NCBI GenBank assembly: GCA_902535365.1
Contig: CACATF010000001.1
Location: 256,077-320,076 of the forward strand
Length of the DNA: 64,000 nucleotides
Direction: 5' to 3'
DNA from: an uncultured SAR86 cluster bacterium
Lineage (GTDB): Bacteria > Pseudomonadota > Gammaproteobacteria > Magnimaribacterales > TMED112
Made by a program: the position numbers and the translations under genes. Of this stretch, positions 18,977 through 28,446 are shown one piece after another. How positions within the stretch are numbered: position 1 is the first letter of the stretch; each line of letters begins with the position of its first letter. Under the pieces are notes generated by a model. That model did no database searches and was not told where the DNA came from. It worked only from the letters and a program-made list of their open reading frames with translations.

Positions 18977-19513
18977 TTGAGACCACAAAGAAGAAGAAGA
19001 CCACCTCAAGCGCCTGTTAATAAATGGGTTAAAGCTGCAAGATTAACTGTAATCTCTGAGACAGGGGAGAAGCTTGGCGAGTTTTCAAAAGAAGAAGCTC
19101 TTAATTTAGCAGGTGAAAAAGGTCTTGATCTATTGCAAATAACTTTTGATAAAGAACCATGCGTAGCCAAGATTCTTGATTATGGCAAACATAAATTTGA
19201 TATGAAGAAAAAACAATCTGCTGCAAAAAAGAAACAGCAGAAGATTGAGCAAAAAGAGATCAAAATGCGCCCAAATATCGATATTGGCGACATCAACACA
19301 AAATTAAAGAAAATAGCTAAATTTATTGAAAAGAGAGCAAACGTCAAAGTTTCTGTTACTTTCAGAGGAAGAGAGCTTGGAAACACTAGTTTTGGTAAAA
19401 CTTTACTTGACAGAATCATCAAAGAAACGGAAGATATTGCATCTGTGTTAGTGGAGCCAAAGTTCGAAAATAGAACATATAGCGCTCTGTTAACACCAAA
19501 GAAAATAAAATGA
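18977..19513 (+). CDS. infC: Translation initiation factor IF-3
   Basis: Keeps 30S and 50S subunits apart and checks start-codon pairing. The 178-residue protein carries both IF3 domains, with the lysine-rich linker (KKKQSAAKKKQQKIEQKE) between residues about 77 and 95. The only fitting start is TTG at 18977. The in-frame codons just upstream hold no ATT or ATG. E. coli infC uses the rare start ATT so that IF3 represses its own synthesis. A TTG here could act the same way, which is inference. rpmI overlaps the stop by 4 bases. Confidence 0.93.
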   Translation: MRPQRRRRPPQAPVNKWVKAARLTVISETGEKLGEFSKEEALNLAGEKGLDLLQITFDKEPCVAKILDYGKHKFDMKKKQSAAKKKQQKIEQKEIKMRPNIDIGDINTKLKKIAKFIEKRANVKVSVTFRGRELGNTSFGKTLLDRIIKETEDIASVLVEPKFENRTYSALLTPKKIK

Positions 19514-19701
19514 GCAAATTAAAAAATCACTCTGGTGCAAAAAAGAGATTTAAAGCTACTGGTTCTGGTCTTAAAATGAGATCAGCAAACAGAAGTCATA
19601 TATTGTCTAAACATACGACAAAGAAGAAAAGGCAAGCCAGAGGTACAAGCAACTTGGAAGGTGCAAACCTAAAAGTTGTTAATAAATTATTGGAGGCATA
19701 A
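19510..19701 (+). CDS. rpmI: 50S ribosomal protein L35
   Basis: A small basic ribosomal protein of 63 residues, usual for L35. The pattern [16 protein letters not shown] near the N-terminus and [14 protein letters not shown] in the middle is diagnostic. It lies in the standard infC-rpmI-rplT order, sharing 4 bases with infC and one base with rplT. Confidence 0.97.
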   Translation: MSKLKNHSGAKKRFKATGSGLKMRSANRSHILSKHTTKKKRQARGTSNLEGANLKVVNKLLEA

Positions 19702-20048
19702 TGCCAAGAACAACAAAGGGTAACTTAGCTGCAAAAAAACATAAAGCTGTCTTAGCTAGAACAAAGGGCCATTATGGTGCTCGCTCTAGATTATTTAAAA
19801 CAGCTAAGCAATCTCTGATTAAATCTTTGCAGTACGCTTACAGGGACAGAAAAAATAGAAAAAGAGACTTCAGAAGACTTTGGATCACCAGAATTAATGC
19901 TGAAGTTAGAAACCTTGGATATACCTATTCTAAGTTCATAGCTGGGTTACATAAAAACAGCATAGAACTTGACAGAAAGATGTTGTCAGAGTTAGCTATA
20001 CAGGATAAAGCAGCTTTTGAAAAAGTTGTAAAAACTGCTATAGATTAA
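19701..20048 (+). CDS. rplT: 50S ribosomal protein L20
   Basis: An early-assembling 23S rRNA-binding protein. The 115-residue length and the motifs [15 protein letters not shown] and [20 protein letters not shown] are typical. A strong ribosome binding site, GGAGG at 19692-19696, precedes the ATG, showing that the organism still uses Shine-Dalgarno starts inside operons. The stop shares one base with the pheS start (TAATG), leaving no room for a longer PheS. Confidence 0.97.
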   Translation: MPRTTKGNLAAKKHKAVLARTKGHYGARSRLFKTAKQSLIKSLQYAYRDRKNRKRDFRRLWITRINAEVRNLGYTYSKFIAGLHKNSIELDRKMLSELAIQDKAAFEKVVKTAID

Positions 20049-20770
20049 TGACGGCACCGAAAGATATTTTTTTACCACCACTGAACCGTGAAATTGGTTC
20101 AAGTCACCCTATCAATCAAGTTAAAGCAGAACTAACAGAACTTTTAACTTCGTTTGGCTTTTCTGTAGCTGAAGGCCCAGAAGTTGAGACCGAAGAGTAC
20201 AATTTTGATAAGCTCAATATCCCAGCAACGCACCCAGCGCGTGAAATGCATGACACATTCTATGTTAACAATAAGTCTCAAGTACTTCGGACACATACCT
20301 CACCAGTCCAGGTCAGAACTATGTTGGGATCTAAACCACCTATAGCTGTAGTTTCACCTGGTAAGGTATACCGCAAAGACGATGATGCTACGCACTTACC
20401 AATGTTTCATCAAATTGAAGGCTTATACGTCGATGAAGATGTAAATTTTGCGCATTTGAAAGACTTAATTTATAAAATTTGTCACTCATTGTTTGGTGAA
20501 GAGGCTCAACTGCGTTTTCGACCATCATATTTTCCATTTACTGAACCTTCAGCAGAAGTTGATGTCTTGTTTGGTGATAAATGGTTAGAGATACTGGGGT
20601 GTGGAGTGGTCAATCCAAAAGTTTTAGATAATTGTGGCATCGACCCAAAGCAATACTCAGGTTTGGCTTTTGGTTTAGGGATTGAAAGGATTGCTATGCT
20701 CAAATACAAAGTCAATGACATTAGAGATTTCTACAAATCTAACCTGGATTTCTTGAGGCAATTCAAATGA
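20048..20770 (+). CDS. pheS: Phenylalanyl-tRNA synthetase alpha subunit, lacking the N-terminal coiled coil
   Basis: The catalytic subunit that charges tRNA-Phe. It is 240 residues, against 327 in E. coli. It begins almost directly at the catalytic core (PLNREIGSSHPINQ), so the N-terminal coiled-coil arm of about 85 residues, which binds tRNA in the bacterial enzyme, is absent. Motif 2 (GKVYRKDDDATHLPMFHQIEGL region) and motif 3 (GLAFGLGIERIAMLKY) are intact. The start is fixed by the one-base overlap with rplT, so the missing part is not a start-choice error. pheT follows with a 4-base overlap. Confidence 0.95.
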   Translation: MTAPKDIFLPPLNREIGSSHPINQVKAELTELLTSFGFSVAEGPEVETEEYNFDKLNIPATHPAREMHDTFYVNNKSQVLRTHTSPVQVRTMLGSKPPIAVVSPGKVYRKDDDATHLPMFHQIEGLYVDEDVNFAHLKDLIYKICHSLFGEEAQLRFRPSYFPFTEPSAEVDVLFGDKWLEILGCGVVNPKVLDNCGIDPKQYSGLAFGLGIERIAMLKYKVNDIRDFYKSNLDFLRQFK

Positions 20771-22701
20771 AGATTGTTTACTCACATTTACTCAACCTCC
20801 TAGAGCAACAACCGAAGCTTGAAGAGCTATCAGAGTTATTGTTTCAATTAGGTCATGAGCATGAAATAGATGGCGAAGTGCTGAATATGGAAATCACTCC
20901 TAATCGCGGCGATTGTTTATCGCTCAAAGGCCTAGCTCGAGATCTTAATTATTTCTATCAGGCTAAAGAGTTGCCAAAAAGTGATATGGAAATGCCAGCA
21001 TTGGATCTGCAGTTTGACAATAAAGCTCAAGAACTATGTCCTAACATCTCTTTCATGGAGATTGAAATTGAAAAAGTGCCAACCAAATACAAACCATACT
21101 TGGAGTCATATTTTGCGGACTTAGGTATCAACAAAAATAATTTTTTCACTGACATTTCTAATTACTTAGCTTACGAATCAGGCCAACCCACGCACTGCTT
21201 TGATCAGAGCACTATGCAAGGTCATTTTACTTTGGCTAAGAAAGAGCTTAAAACAAAGTTCAAAACCTTGTTAGATACTGAAATTGAATTAACCGATGAA
21301 AATTTGGTTTTCTCATTAGATGATGAAGTTATCAGTCTAGCAGGCACTATGGGTGGGGCCAGCACTGCTTGTTCAGCGAACACAACTAAGGTGCTGGTTG
21401 AGTGTGCTTACTTCCAGCCAGAAGAAATTTTAGGTAAAGCTAGAAAATATAACTTAAGCTCAGAGGCAGCTTATAAGTTTGAGCGTGGCGCAGATTATCT
21501 CTGCCAAGAAGATGTCTTACGCAGATTTTTACACATTGTTTCTGAGCATACTGAAATTAAGACGGTTGCTTTTTATAGCGAACAAAATAAAACAACATTA
21601 GCAGAAGTGCCTTTTGATCCTAACAGACTTAATGCAGTGGTTGGGATCAACATTACTGAAAAAGAACAATTGGGCTACTTAAGTGCCTTAGGCTTTGTAG
21701 CTGGCAAAAACATGACTGTACCAGCCCATAGATCAGATGTAGATCAGCTCAATGATCTGGCCGAGGAAGTTACCAGAATGATTGGCTATAATAATATTCC
21801 ATCGCAAGTTCTGGCACTGCCTGTCATGGCCAAACAAAACAAACGCTCTATTGAAGATCAAGTTGGGCGTTACTTAATTAATCAAGGCTGCTTCGAAGTT
21901 ATCAACAACCCCTTCACTGATTTTGAAGGTAAGGATGCCATTGCTGTTGATAATCCCTTGGACAAACAACGTGCCATGTTACGTACCTGCTTGATGAATT
22001 CAATTAGAACTAATATTGCCTACAACCAAAATAGGCAAAAAGACTCTATCAAGTTTTTTGAGTTTTCTGATATTTATAAAACTTCTGGCACCGAACGACG
22101 CTTTGCTTTGGCCGTTTCAGGTCGCGTTAATAAAAATGCCAAAGAGTTCAATGCTCAGCTTGATTATGGTTACCTTAAAGGCTTGGTCAATAGTATTTGC
22201 ACTGACATCATAAAAATACAGCCAACTTACGAGTTAGCTGACAAGCGCGGTTACGATTTTTACGAGGCCTTAAAATTAAATGGTAGCAAAATTGGCGGTC
22301 TGGGTAAGATTAGTAAAGAGACCATTGATTCCAAGATAAAAACACCAGTTTTTGCGTGTGAATTGACTATTGGTGATCTTGAAGTACCTGACAATAGCTT
22401 TATTCCAATATCAGATTTTCCTGCCTCATATCGTGATTTGTCTTTTAGTTTAAGCAATCTAGATAAAGTTGGGATTTTGACAGAACTAGTAAATACGACC
22501 ACAGAGAACCATGACCTCTTAACAGAAAGTTTTATTTTTGATTTTTTTCAAAACAAAAAATTAAACCTCTTAAAACTTGGTTTCAGGTTTAAGTTCCAAG
22601 CTGCAGATAAAAGCTTAACTGATGAAGAGATTGATCAAATTATGGACAAGCTTATCAGTGATTCTATGGCATTGGATGGCATTTCCATTGAGGGTTTGTA
22701 A
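20767..22701 (+). CDS. pheT: Phenylalanyl-tRNA synthetase beta subunit, lacking the EMAPII-like tRNA-binding domain
   Basis: The 644-residue beta subunit, against about 795 in E. coli. After about 40 N-terminal residues it goes straight to [19 protein letters not shown] (residues 41-59). In E. coli the matching motif is near residue 160. The missing block of about 110 residues is where the EMAPII/OB-fold tRNA_bind domain normally sits. The B5 region and the C-terminal anticodon-binding FDX-ACB domain (from [10 protein letters not shown]) remain. A sampled line (21361-21420) has 30 G/C of 60, richer than lines sampled in gyrA. It shares one base with metK. Confidence 0.95.
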   Translation: MKIVYSHLLNLLEQQPKLEELSELLFQLGHEHEIDGEVLNMEITPNRGDCLSLKGLARDLNYFYQAKELPKSDMEMPALDLQFDNKAQELCPNISFMEIEIEKVPTKYKPYLESYFADLGINKNNFFTDISNYLAYESGQPTHCFDQSTMQGHFTLAKKELKTKFKTLLDTEIELTDENLVFSLDDEVISLAGTMGGASTACSANTTKVLVECAYFQPEEILGKARKYNLSSEAAYKFERGADYLCQEDVLRRFLHIVSEHTEIKTVAFYSEQNKTTLAEVPFDPNRLNAVVGINITEKEQLGYLSALGFVAGKNMTVPAHRSDVDQLNDLAEEVTRMIGYNNIPSQVLALPVMAKQNKRSIEDQVGRYLINQGCFEVINNPFTDFEGKDAIAVDNPLDKQRAMLRTCLMNSIRTNIAYNQNRQKDSIKFFEFSDIYKTSGTERRFALAVSGRVNKNAKEFNAQLDYGYLKGLVNSICTDIIKIQPTYELADKRGYDFYEALKLNGSKIGGLGKISKETIDSKIKTPVFACELTIGDLEVPDNSFIPISDFPASYRDLSFSLSNLDKVGILTELVNTTTENHDLLTESFIFDFFQNKKLNLLKLGFRFKFQAADKSLTDEEIDQIMDKLISDSMALDGISIEGL

Positions 22702-23822
22702 TGTCTTATATTTTTACATCTGAATCAGTATCAGCTGGCCATCCTGATAAAATCTGTGATCAGATTTCCGACGCAATCCTTGATGCTTGTCTTGGCCAAG
22801 ATAAAAACTCACGAGTGGCCTGTGAAACCATGGTTAAAAACAATAATGTTATCTTGGGAGGCGAAATTACCACTACTGCTAAAATTAATTATGAACAGAT
22901 TGCCCGCAGTGTGGTGAAAGACATTGGCTACGATCATGAGGCACTCGGTTTCAGTTACGATTCGTTTAATTTTACTAACTATATTTCAGAACAAAGCCAA
23001 GATATTAGGGAAGGGATTACTCAAGGGAACCAGTTGGGATCAGGTGACCAAGGTATTATGTTTGGCTATGCCTGTCGGGAAACTCCAGAGTTGATGCCAT
23101 TACCCATTGCTTTAGCTCATAAGCTGACACTCAAACATGAAGATCTGCGACAAGATAGAAGTCTCATGCTTAGACCAGATGCTAAATCTCAAGTGGCTGT
23201 TGAATACAATGATAACTACCAACCACAACGTATTGATTCTATTGTTTTTTCTAGCCAGCACGATCCAGATTTATCCCTAAAACAATTGCGTGAATTTATA
23301 CGAGAAGAAATTATTAATAAAACGCTTCCGGAAGATCTTATTGATAACAAAACAAAATTTTTTATAAACCCAGCTGGACGTTTTGAAATAGGTGGCCCGG
23401 TTGGTGACTGTGGTTTGACTGGTCGCAAAATTATAGTTGATACTTATGGTGGGATGGCGCGCCATGGTGGTGGAGCTTTTTCTGGTAAAGATCCAACCAA
23501 AGTTGATCGATCCGCAGCATATGCCTTAAGGCATGTAGCTAAATCTTTAGTAGCTGCAGATCTTTGTGATTACTGTGAGATTCAAGCATCCTATGCTATT
23601 GGTATTGCTAAGCCAACTTCAATTTTCATTAATAATTTTGAATCAGAAAAGAAATCAATAACAGAAATTGAGCAAACTGTAATAGAAAATTTTGATTTGA
23701 CACCCTATGGAATTATTCAATCTCTAGCATTATTAACTCCTAATTATAGAAAAACTTCATCATACGGTCATTTTGGCAGGGAAGATCAGGGGTTTACTTG
23801 GGAAAAATCAAAAAAACTTTAA
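22701..23822 (+). CDS. metK: S-adenosylmethionine synthetase
   Basis: Makes SAM from methionine and ATP. The 373-residue protein has the N-terminal [21 protein letters not shown], the [12 protein letters not shown] loop, and the phosphate-binding [16 protein letters not shown]. All are hallmarks of MetK. It begins in a TAATG overlap with pheT, where E. coli would have ihfA. With ahcY two genes downstream it forms part of an activated-methyl cycle group. Confidence 0.97.
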   Translation: MSYIFTSESVSAGHPDKICDQISDAILDACLGQDKNSRVACETMVKNNNVILGGEITTTAKINYEQIARSVVKDIGYDHEALGFSYDSFNFTNYISEQSQDIREGITQGNQLGSGDQGIMFGYACRETPELMPLPIALAHKLTLKHEDLRQDRSLMLRPDAKSQVAVEYNDNYQPQRIDSIVFSSQHDPDLSLKQLREFIREEIINKTLPEDLIDNKTKFFINPAGRFEIGGPVGDCGLTGRKIIVDTYGGMARHGGGAFSGKDPTKVDRSAAYALRHVAKSLVAADLCDYCEIQASYAIGIAKPTSIFINNFESEKKSITEIEQTVIENFDLTPYGIIQSLALLTPNYRKTSSYGHFGREDQGFTWEKSKKL

Positions 23823-23845
23823 ACTATCCTGTTAAAATAAAACAC

Positions 23846-24622
23846 ATGAAAATTTCAGTAGTTAGTGGCGGTTTTGATCCTATCCATTCTGGCCACATTA
23901 GTTATATTAATGCTGCAAAAAAGTATGGTGAATATTTAATTATTGCTCTTAATAGTGATAAATGGCTTGTAGGAAAAAAAGGCAAAGCTTTTATGCCATT
24001 TGAAGAGCGCAAAGCTATTCTTGAAAATCTAAAGAGTGTAGATGAGGTGATTGATTTTGCTGATGATGGTAAGGGGAGTGCCATGAATGCACTTCACAAA
24101 GTAAAAGATAAATATCCAGACGCTCAAATTACATTTTGTAATGGGGGCGATCGAGGTAAGGACAACATTCCTGAAATGGAAGTTGAAGGCATTAATTTTG
24201 AGTTTAGTGTTGGTGGTGATGATAAGAAAAACTCAAGCAGTTGGATTCTTAAAGAATGGCAATATGAAAGTGAAGAGAGAATATGGGGAAAGTTTTATAA
24301 TCTATTCACTGATAACAAGGTTAAGCTTAAAGAACTGATTATCACTCCCGGCAAAGGCATGAGCTTGCAAAAGCATTTTTATAGAGATGAAATATGGTTT
24401 ATTTCACAAGGGGAATGCGTTGTTAATTTTTCTAAAGAAAGCCCAGAACAAATCAAAGAATTTCATTTGAAGAAACATGATAGTTTTAGTGTCAAAAAAA
24501 ATGAATGGCACCAGATTACTAATCCTTTTAATGAAGTATGCAAAATCATTGAAGTTCAGTATGGTGAAAAAACTGACGAGGACGATATTGAGAGGCATAG
24601 TTATTACAAAAACAATGAGTAA
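23846..24622 (+). CDS. Cytidylyltransferase-like domain fused to a sugar-isomerase-type cupin
   Basis: A 258-residue two-domain protein starting at ATG 23846. Residues 1-140 form a nucleotidyltransferase of the HxGH type ([14 protein letters not shown], then FEERKAIL), like RfaE2 and glycerol-3-phosphate cytidylyltransferase. Residues about 150-258 form a cupin resembling the C-terminal part of type II mannose-6-phosphate isomerases ([30 protein letters not shown]). The family suggests nucleotide-sugar or polyol activation, with the cupin acting on the sugar, but the substrate is unknown. A TAAAAT box lies 7 bases before the ATG. It lies between metK and ahcY and overlaps ahcY by 8 bases. Confidence 0.75.
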   Translation: MKISVVSGGFDPIHSGHISYINAAKKYGEYLIIALNSDKWLVGKKGKAFMPFEERKAILENLKSVDEVIDFADDGKGSAMNALHKVKDKYPDAQITFCNGGDRGKDNIPEMEVEGINFEFSVGGDDKKNSSSWILKEWQYESEERIWGKFYNLFTDNKVKLKELIITPGKGMSLQKHFYRDEIWFISQGECVVNFSKESPEQIKEFHLKKHDSFSVKKNEWHQITNPFNEVCKIIEVQYGEKTDEDDIERHSYYKNNE

Positions 24623-25973
24623 TTTTACAGATTATAAAGTCAAAGATATCTCTCTTGCAGAGTTTGGCAGACAAGAAATCCTGTTAGCACAAGATGAGAT
24701 GCCTGCACTTATGCAGCTTAGAGAAAAGTACCGAGCTGAGCAGCCTCTAAAAGGTGCAAAAATTATGGGGTGTATTCATATGACCATCCAAACAGCAGTG
24801 TTGATTGAAACCTTGATTGATCTTGGTGCTGAAGTAAGGTGGTCATCCTGCAATATCTTTTCAACTCAAGATCATGCTGCTGCAGCTATTGCTGCCAAAG
24901 GCATTTCTGTTTTTGCCTGGAAAGGCGAAACAGAAGAGGAATATGAGTGGTGTTTAGATCAAACCATCAATAAAGATGGTAAACCTTGGGATGCCAACAT
25001 GATTCTTGACGATGGCGGTGATTTAACCATTAAAGTACATAAAGAATACCCAGATATGCTTGAGCATATTCATGGGATTTCTGAAGAAACCACAACTGGC
25101 GTTAAACGCCTTAAAGAAATGCTTAATAATGGCGAGCTCAAAGTACCAGCTATTAATGTGAATGACTCTATTACTAAATCAAAAAATGATAATAAGTACG
25201 GATGCCGACACGGACTTGATGATGCAATTAAACGTGGTACAGATATGCTACTTTCAGGCAAGAAAGCTTTAGTAATTGGTTATGGGGATGTTGGTAAGGG
25301 CTCAGCAGATTCATTAATGCAGCAAAAAATGATTGTGGACGTAACAGAAGTAGATCCAATCTGTGCTATGCAAGCCTGTTTTGATGGATATTCAGTCGTT
25401 TCAGCTTACAAAGATGGAGATGTGGATGATAAAGGCAACAATATAGACTCAGAACTTCTTAAAAAATACGATCTTGTTGTCACAACTACAGGAAATGTAG
25501 ATGTTTTAGATAAGTTTATGCTTGATGCGCTTCGATCTGGATGTGTAGTCTGTAATATTGGTCACTTTGATAACGAAATTGACATCAAATACCTAAGAAC
25601 CTTTGATTGGTATGAAGTGAAACCTGGTGTTCACAAAGTTATTAAACCAAATGGAGATTATTTAATACTTTTGGGCGAGGGCCGTTTGGTTAATTTAGCC
25701 TTAGCAACAGGCCACCCAAGTAGAGTTATGGATGGTTCTTTCTGTAATCAGGTTTTAGCTCAAATTATGTTATTTAAAGATGGGTTCGCTAATAAACCAG
25801 AAGCTTACAAGAAACTTTATGTAAAAGTCTTGCCAAAAAAATTAGACGAAGAAGTGGCAACTCTAATGGTTAAGGGCTTTGGTGGAACGCTAACCAAACT
25901 TACAAAACAACAGCAAGACTATATATCTGTTGAAGAAGATGGCCCATTCAAAGGTGATTCTTATAGCTATTAG
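24615..25973 (+). CDS. ahcY: Adenosylhomocysteinase
   Basis: Hydrolyses S-adenosylhomocysteine to adenosine and homocysteine, relieving product inhibition of methyltransferases. The ATG at 24615 gives 452 residues starting [19 protein letters not shown], the normal N-terminus, whereas a longer reading from 24477 would add unrelated residues. The NAD motif [15 protein letters not shown], the ILDDGGD segment and the C-terminal YSY are typical. Its pairing with metK suggests a complete methyl cycle. No SAH or SAM riboswitch is visible upstream, where the preceding gene overlaps. Confidence 0.97.
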   Translation: MSNFTDYKVKDISLAEFGRQEILLAQDEMPALMQLREKYRAEQPLKGAKIMGCIHMTIQTAVLIETLIDLGAEVRWSSCNIFSTQDHAAAAIAAKGISVFAWKGETEEEYEWCLDQTINKDGKPWDANMILDDGGDLTIKVHKEYPDMLEHIHGISEETTTGVKRLKEMLNNGELKVPAINVNDSITKSKNDNKYGCRHGLDDAIKRGTDMLLSGKKALVIGYGDVGKGSADSLMQQKMIVDVTEVDPICAMQACFDGYSVVSAYKDGDVDDKGNNIDSELLKKYDLVVTTTGNVDVLDKFMLDALRSGCVVCNIGHFDNEIDIKYLRTFDWYEVKPGVHKVIKPNGDYLILLGEGRLVNLALATGHPSRVMDGSFCNQVLAQIMLFKDGFANKPEAYKKLYVKVLPKKLDEEVATLMVKGFGGTLTKLTKQQQDYISVEEDGPFKGDSYSY

Positions 25974-25991
25974 TTTAAAATAAAAAATTCA

Positions 25992-26065
25992 GGCTGAGTG
26001 GCAGAGTGGTTATGCAGCGGACTGCAACTCCGTGTACATCGGTTCGATTCCGTTCTCAGCCTCCA
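25992..26065 (+). tRNA. tRNA-Cys (GCA anticodon)
   Basis: A full cloverleaf can be drawn. The acceptor stem GGCTGAG pairs with CTCAGCC, the anticodon stem is CGGA/TCCG around the loop CTGCAAC, and the anticodon GCA is at 26024-26026. The T-loop is GGTTCGATTCC. The discriminator base is T, as expected for Cys, and the CCA end is encoded. It lies 18 bases after ahcY and 5 bases before the epimerase gene, marking the start of the polysaccharide region. Confidence 0.96.
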
Positions 26066-26070
26066 TTATT

Positions 26071-27015
26071 ATGAGAATTTTTGTTACAGGTTCTTCAGGT
26101 TTCATTGGTTTTCATTTAGTTAAAAAGTTACTAAATGATGGTCATAGTGTTGTTGGGATAGATGATCACAACGACTATTACAATCCAGCGTTAAAATTCA
26201 AAAGACTTTCTCTTCTAAATTCAAATAACTTTACATTTTATGAAACTGACATAAAAAGCCTCAATATAAAGGAATCTAATTTTGATTTAGCAATTAATTT
26301 AGCCGCCCAAGCCGGGGTTAGAGCACCACAAGAAAAACAACACCTATACAAACATTCAAATATTGATGGTTTTAAATCCTTTTGTAATTTTTGCAAAAAA
26401 AATAATATAAAAAAGATCTTATATGCATCCAGCAGTTCAGTATATTCAGAGATTAAAGAAGGGAAATTTTGTGAGGCAACAACTCCACTCAAACCTAAAT
26501 CAAAATATGGTGAATCAAAACTTTCAAATGAAATTTATGCCTCTAATTTTATTAAATCATACGATGCATCAATCATAGGTCTAAGGTTTTTTTCTGTTTA
26601 TGGGCCATTTGGTAGACCTGACATGGCGTATTATGCTTTTTCCAAAGCAATAAAAGACAAAGAAATAATTAATCTTAATAATAACGGCAACATGTACAGA
26701 GATATGACTTTCATAGATGATATTATTGACGGAATATTTGGAGCAATTGATTACGTTTATAGTGTTCAAAATAAAAATGAAATCTTTAATTTAGGCAATG
26801 ACAAACCAATTAAGACAAGTGACTTATTGAATAGAATTGAACAAATAATTGGCAAAAAAGCTTTAATTAAGCCTAATAAGACAGAAAACGAAGCATTTAA
26901 AACGCACGCTGATATTACTAAAGCAAAAAATTTATTAGGATATGACCCTAAAGTTTGTTTTGATGTAGGTATTGAAAGGTTTCTAGATTGGCATAGGCAT
27001 TATGAGAATATATAA
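26071..27015 (+). CDS. NAD-dependent nucleotide-sugar epimerase (UDP-glucuronate 4-epimerase-like)
   Basis: An extended SDR of 314 residues. The start is taken at ATG 26071, because a longer frame would run through the tRNA. It has the NAD motif TGSSGFIGFHLVKKLL, the segment DDHNDYYNPALKFKRL typical of CapI-like UDP-glucuronate 4-epimerases, a catalytic Ser in ASSSSVYS, and Tyr-x3-Lys in YGESK. It would supply UDP-galacturonate from UDP-glucuronate, which fits the dehydrogenase genes nearby. The exact sugar is inferred. It overlaps the next gene by 14 bases. Confidence 0.8.
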   Translation: MRIFVTGSSGFIGFHLVKKLLNDGHSVVGIDDHNDYYNPALKFKRLSLLNSNNFTFYETDIKSLNIKESNFDLAINLAAQAGVRAPQEKQHLYKHSNIDGFKSFCNFCKKNNIKKILYASSSSVYSEIKEGKFCEATTPLKPKSKYGESKLSNEIYASNFIKSYDASIIGLRFFSVYGPFGRPDMAYYAFSKAIKDKEIINLNNNGNMYRDMTFIDDIIDGIFGAIDYVYSVQNKNEIFNLGNDKPIKTSDLLNRIEQIIGKKALIKPNKTENEAFKTHADITKAKNLLGYDPKVCFDVGIERFLDWHRHYENI

Positions 27016-27865
27016 AAAATTAAAATTAGGAATAGTTGGCCATGGTTTTGTAGGGAAGGCTACAGATTGGGGATTTAATAAACGAATAAGTAAATTTATT
27101 GTGGATCCTTTGCTAGATACTAGTGTTAGTGATTTAAAAGATTTTGAACCAGAAATAGTATTTATATGTGTGCCAACACCCATGGGCGCTGATGGCAGTC
27201 AAGATTCATCAATTATTGAAAAGGTAATTAGAGAACTGATCCTGTATTGTCCAAATGCTATCAAGGTTGTAAAAAGCACAGTTTTGCCGTCTCTTCTAGG
27301 TAAGTTGCATAAATTAGATTCAAAACTAATTTATAACCCAGAATTTTTAAGAGAAAAACATGCGAACATCGATTTTATAAACTCTGATATGATTATTTTT
27401 GGTGGTGACAGAAATATTTCATCGCAAGTTTCAAATGCATACTTAAGACACTCAAGATGTAAAACAAAAGAGCATATTTTTACTGATCTTAAGACAGCAT
27501 CTCTGATTAAGTATTCCATCAATACTTTCTTAGCTTCAAAGGTGATATTTTTTAATGAGCTACATTCAATTTATGAAAAACTTGATGTAAAAGATAGTTG
27601 GGAATCAGTTGTTAATATAATTTCTCGTGATAATAGAGTAGGTGATAGTCATATGGATGTCCCTGGTCATGATGGTAGGAAAGGTTTTGGTGGTGCATGT
27701 TTCCCAAAAGATAGCTTAGCTTTAATTAAATTTGCTGAAAGCATGAATGTTGATTTAAATTCATTAATAGCGACTGTAAAGATAAATAATAAAATTAGAT
27801 CAGAATATGAGGAATTAGATTCAAGAGAATCAGAGCAAAATGTATCATTCGATGATAAAATTTGA
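27002..27865 (+). CDS. Short UDP-glucose/GDP-mannose dehydrogenase-like protein lacking the C-terminal domain
   Basis: A 287-residue relative of nucleotide-sugar 6-dehydrogenases. It keeps the NAD domain (GIVGHGFVGKATDWG, CVPTPMGADGSQD) and the central domain with catalytic cysteine (GFGGACFPKDS, about residues 229-239), but it stops where the C-terminal nucleotide-sugar-binding domain should begin. Full-length family members have about 390-420 residues, and one such gene is at 38103. The end is a clean TGA just before tRNA-Leu, so an independent short subfamily is as likely as truncation. Function as a dehydrogenase is unproven. Confidence 0.7.
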   Translation: MRIYKKLKLGIVGHGFVGKATDWGFNKRISKFIVDPLLDTSVSDLKDFEPEIVFICVPTPMGADGSQDSSIIEKVIRELILYCPNAIKVVKSTVLPSLLGKLHKLDSKLIYNPEFLREKHANIDFINSDMIIFGGDRNISSQVSNAYLRHSRCKTKEHIFTDLKTASLIKYSINTFLASKVIFFNELHSIYEKLDVKDSWESVVNIISRDNRVGDSHMDVPGHDGRKGFGGACFPKDSLALIKFAESMNVDLNSLIATVKINNKIRSEYEELDSRESEQNVSFDDKI

Positions 27866-27872
27866 CGCTATT

Positions 27873-27959
27873 GCCCAGGTGGTGAAATTGGTAGACACAA
27901 GGGACTTAAAATCCCTCGAAGGAAACTTCGTGCCGGTTCAAGTCCGGCCCTGGGCACCA
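27873..27959 (+). tRNA. tRNA-Leu (TAA anticodon)
   Basis: An 87-base class II tRNA with a variable arm. The acceptor stem GCCCAGG pairs with CCTGGGC, the anticodon stem is GGGA/TCCC around CTTAAAA, and TAA is at 27907-27909. The variable arm is CGAAGGAAACTTCG. The T-loop is GGTTCAAGTCC, the discriminator is A, and CCA is encoded. It sits 7 bases after one coding region and 4 bases before the next, inside the polysaccharide region and next to the RiPP cluster. Confidence 0.96.
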
Positions 27960-27963
27960 TGAT

Positions 27964-28440
27964 ATGAGAAAACAGCAAAATTTAGTTAAATTACAAAGAA
28001 TAGCTCATATGTTTTATAAAATTAGATATTTGCGCTTCATTGCAAGATTAATCGAAATTTTTATAAGGATAATTTTTTCAGCAAGAATACCTGCAAAAAT
28101 TGATTTGCCGAAAACAACCTTTTTTGCCCATAGTGCTCTAGGTGTAGTTATTAATGATAATTGTGAAATAAGAGATAATGTTTATATTGGAACTCATGTT
28201 GTAATTGGAGGTAACTCAAAAAGCATTGATGTTCCAATAATCAAGAGCAACTCAATAATTCATACTGGCTCAAATATCCTTGGACCTATAACTATTGGTG
28301 AGGGTTCGGTAATTGCTCCAAATTCAGTAGTTACTAATAATGTTGCGGCCAGTTGTCTAATGGCTGGTTCCCCAGCAATTATAAAAAAAGAAAACATTAA
28401 ATATGAGGACTACAGCCCATTTAGACAAATTGAGATTTAA
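27964..28440 (+). CDS. Hexapeptide-repeat acetyltransferase (serine O-acetyltransferase-like)
   Basis: A 158-residue protein with a left-handed beta-helix. Hexapeptide repeats such as VVINDNCEIRDNVYIGTHVVIGG and IIHTGSNILGPITIGEGSVIAPNSVVTNNV run from about residue 55 to 140. A basic, hydrophobic N-terminal segment of about 50 residues precedes them. The arrangement resembles serine acetyltransferase (CysE) and sugar O-acetyltransferases. The location favours acetylation of a sugar or lipid-linked intermediate. The gene starts 4 bases after tRNA-Leu. Confidence 0.7.
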   Translation: MRKQQNLVKLQRIAHMFYKIRYLRFIARLIEIFIRIIFSARIPAKIDLPKTTFFAHSALGVVINDNCEIRDNVYIGTHVVIGGNSKSIDVPIIKSNSIIHTGSNILGPITIGEGSVIAPNSVVTNNVAASCLMAGSPAIIKKENIKYEDYSPFRQIEI

Positions 28441-28446
28441 ATTTGT

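Noticed and set aside
24477-24614. Longer N-terminus for ahcY
   Set aside because: These codons are a shadow of the cupin domain in another frame. The normal AhcY N-terminus begins at ATG 24615.
26032-26070. N-terminal extension of the epimerase
   Set aside because: This part of the frame lies inside tRNA-Cys. The Rossmann motif begins right after ATG 26071.
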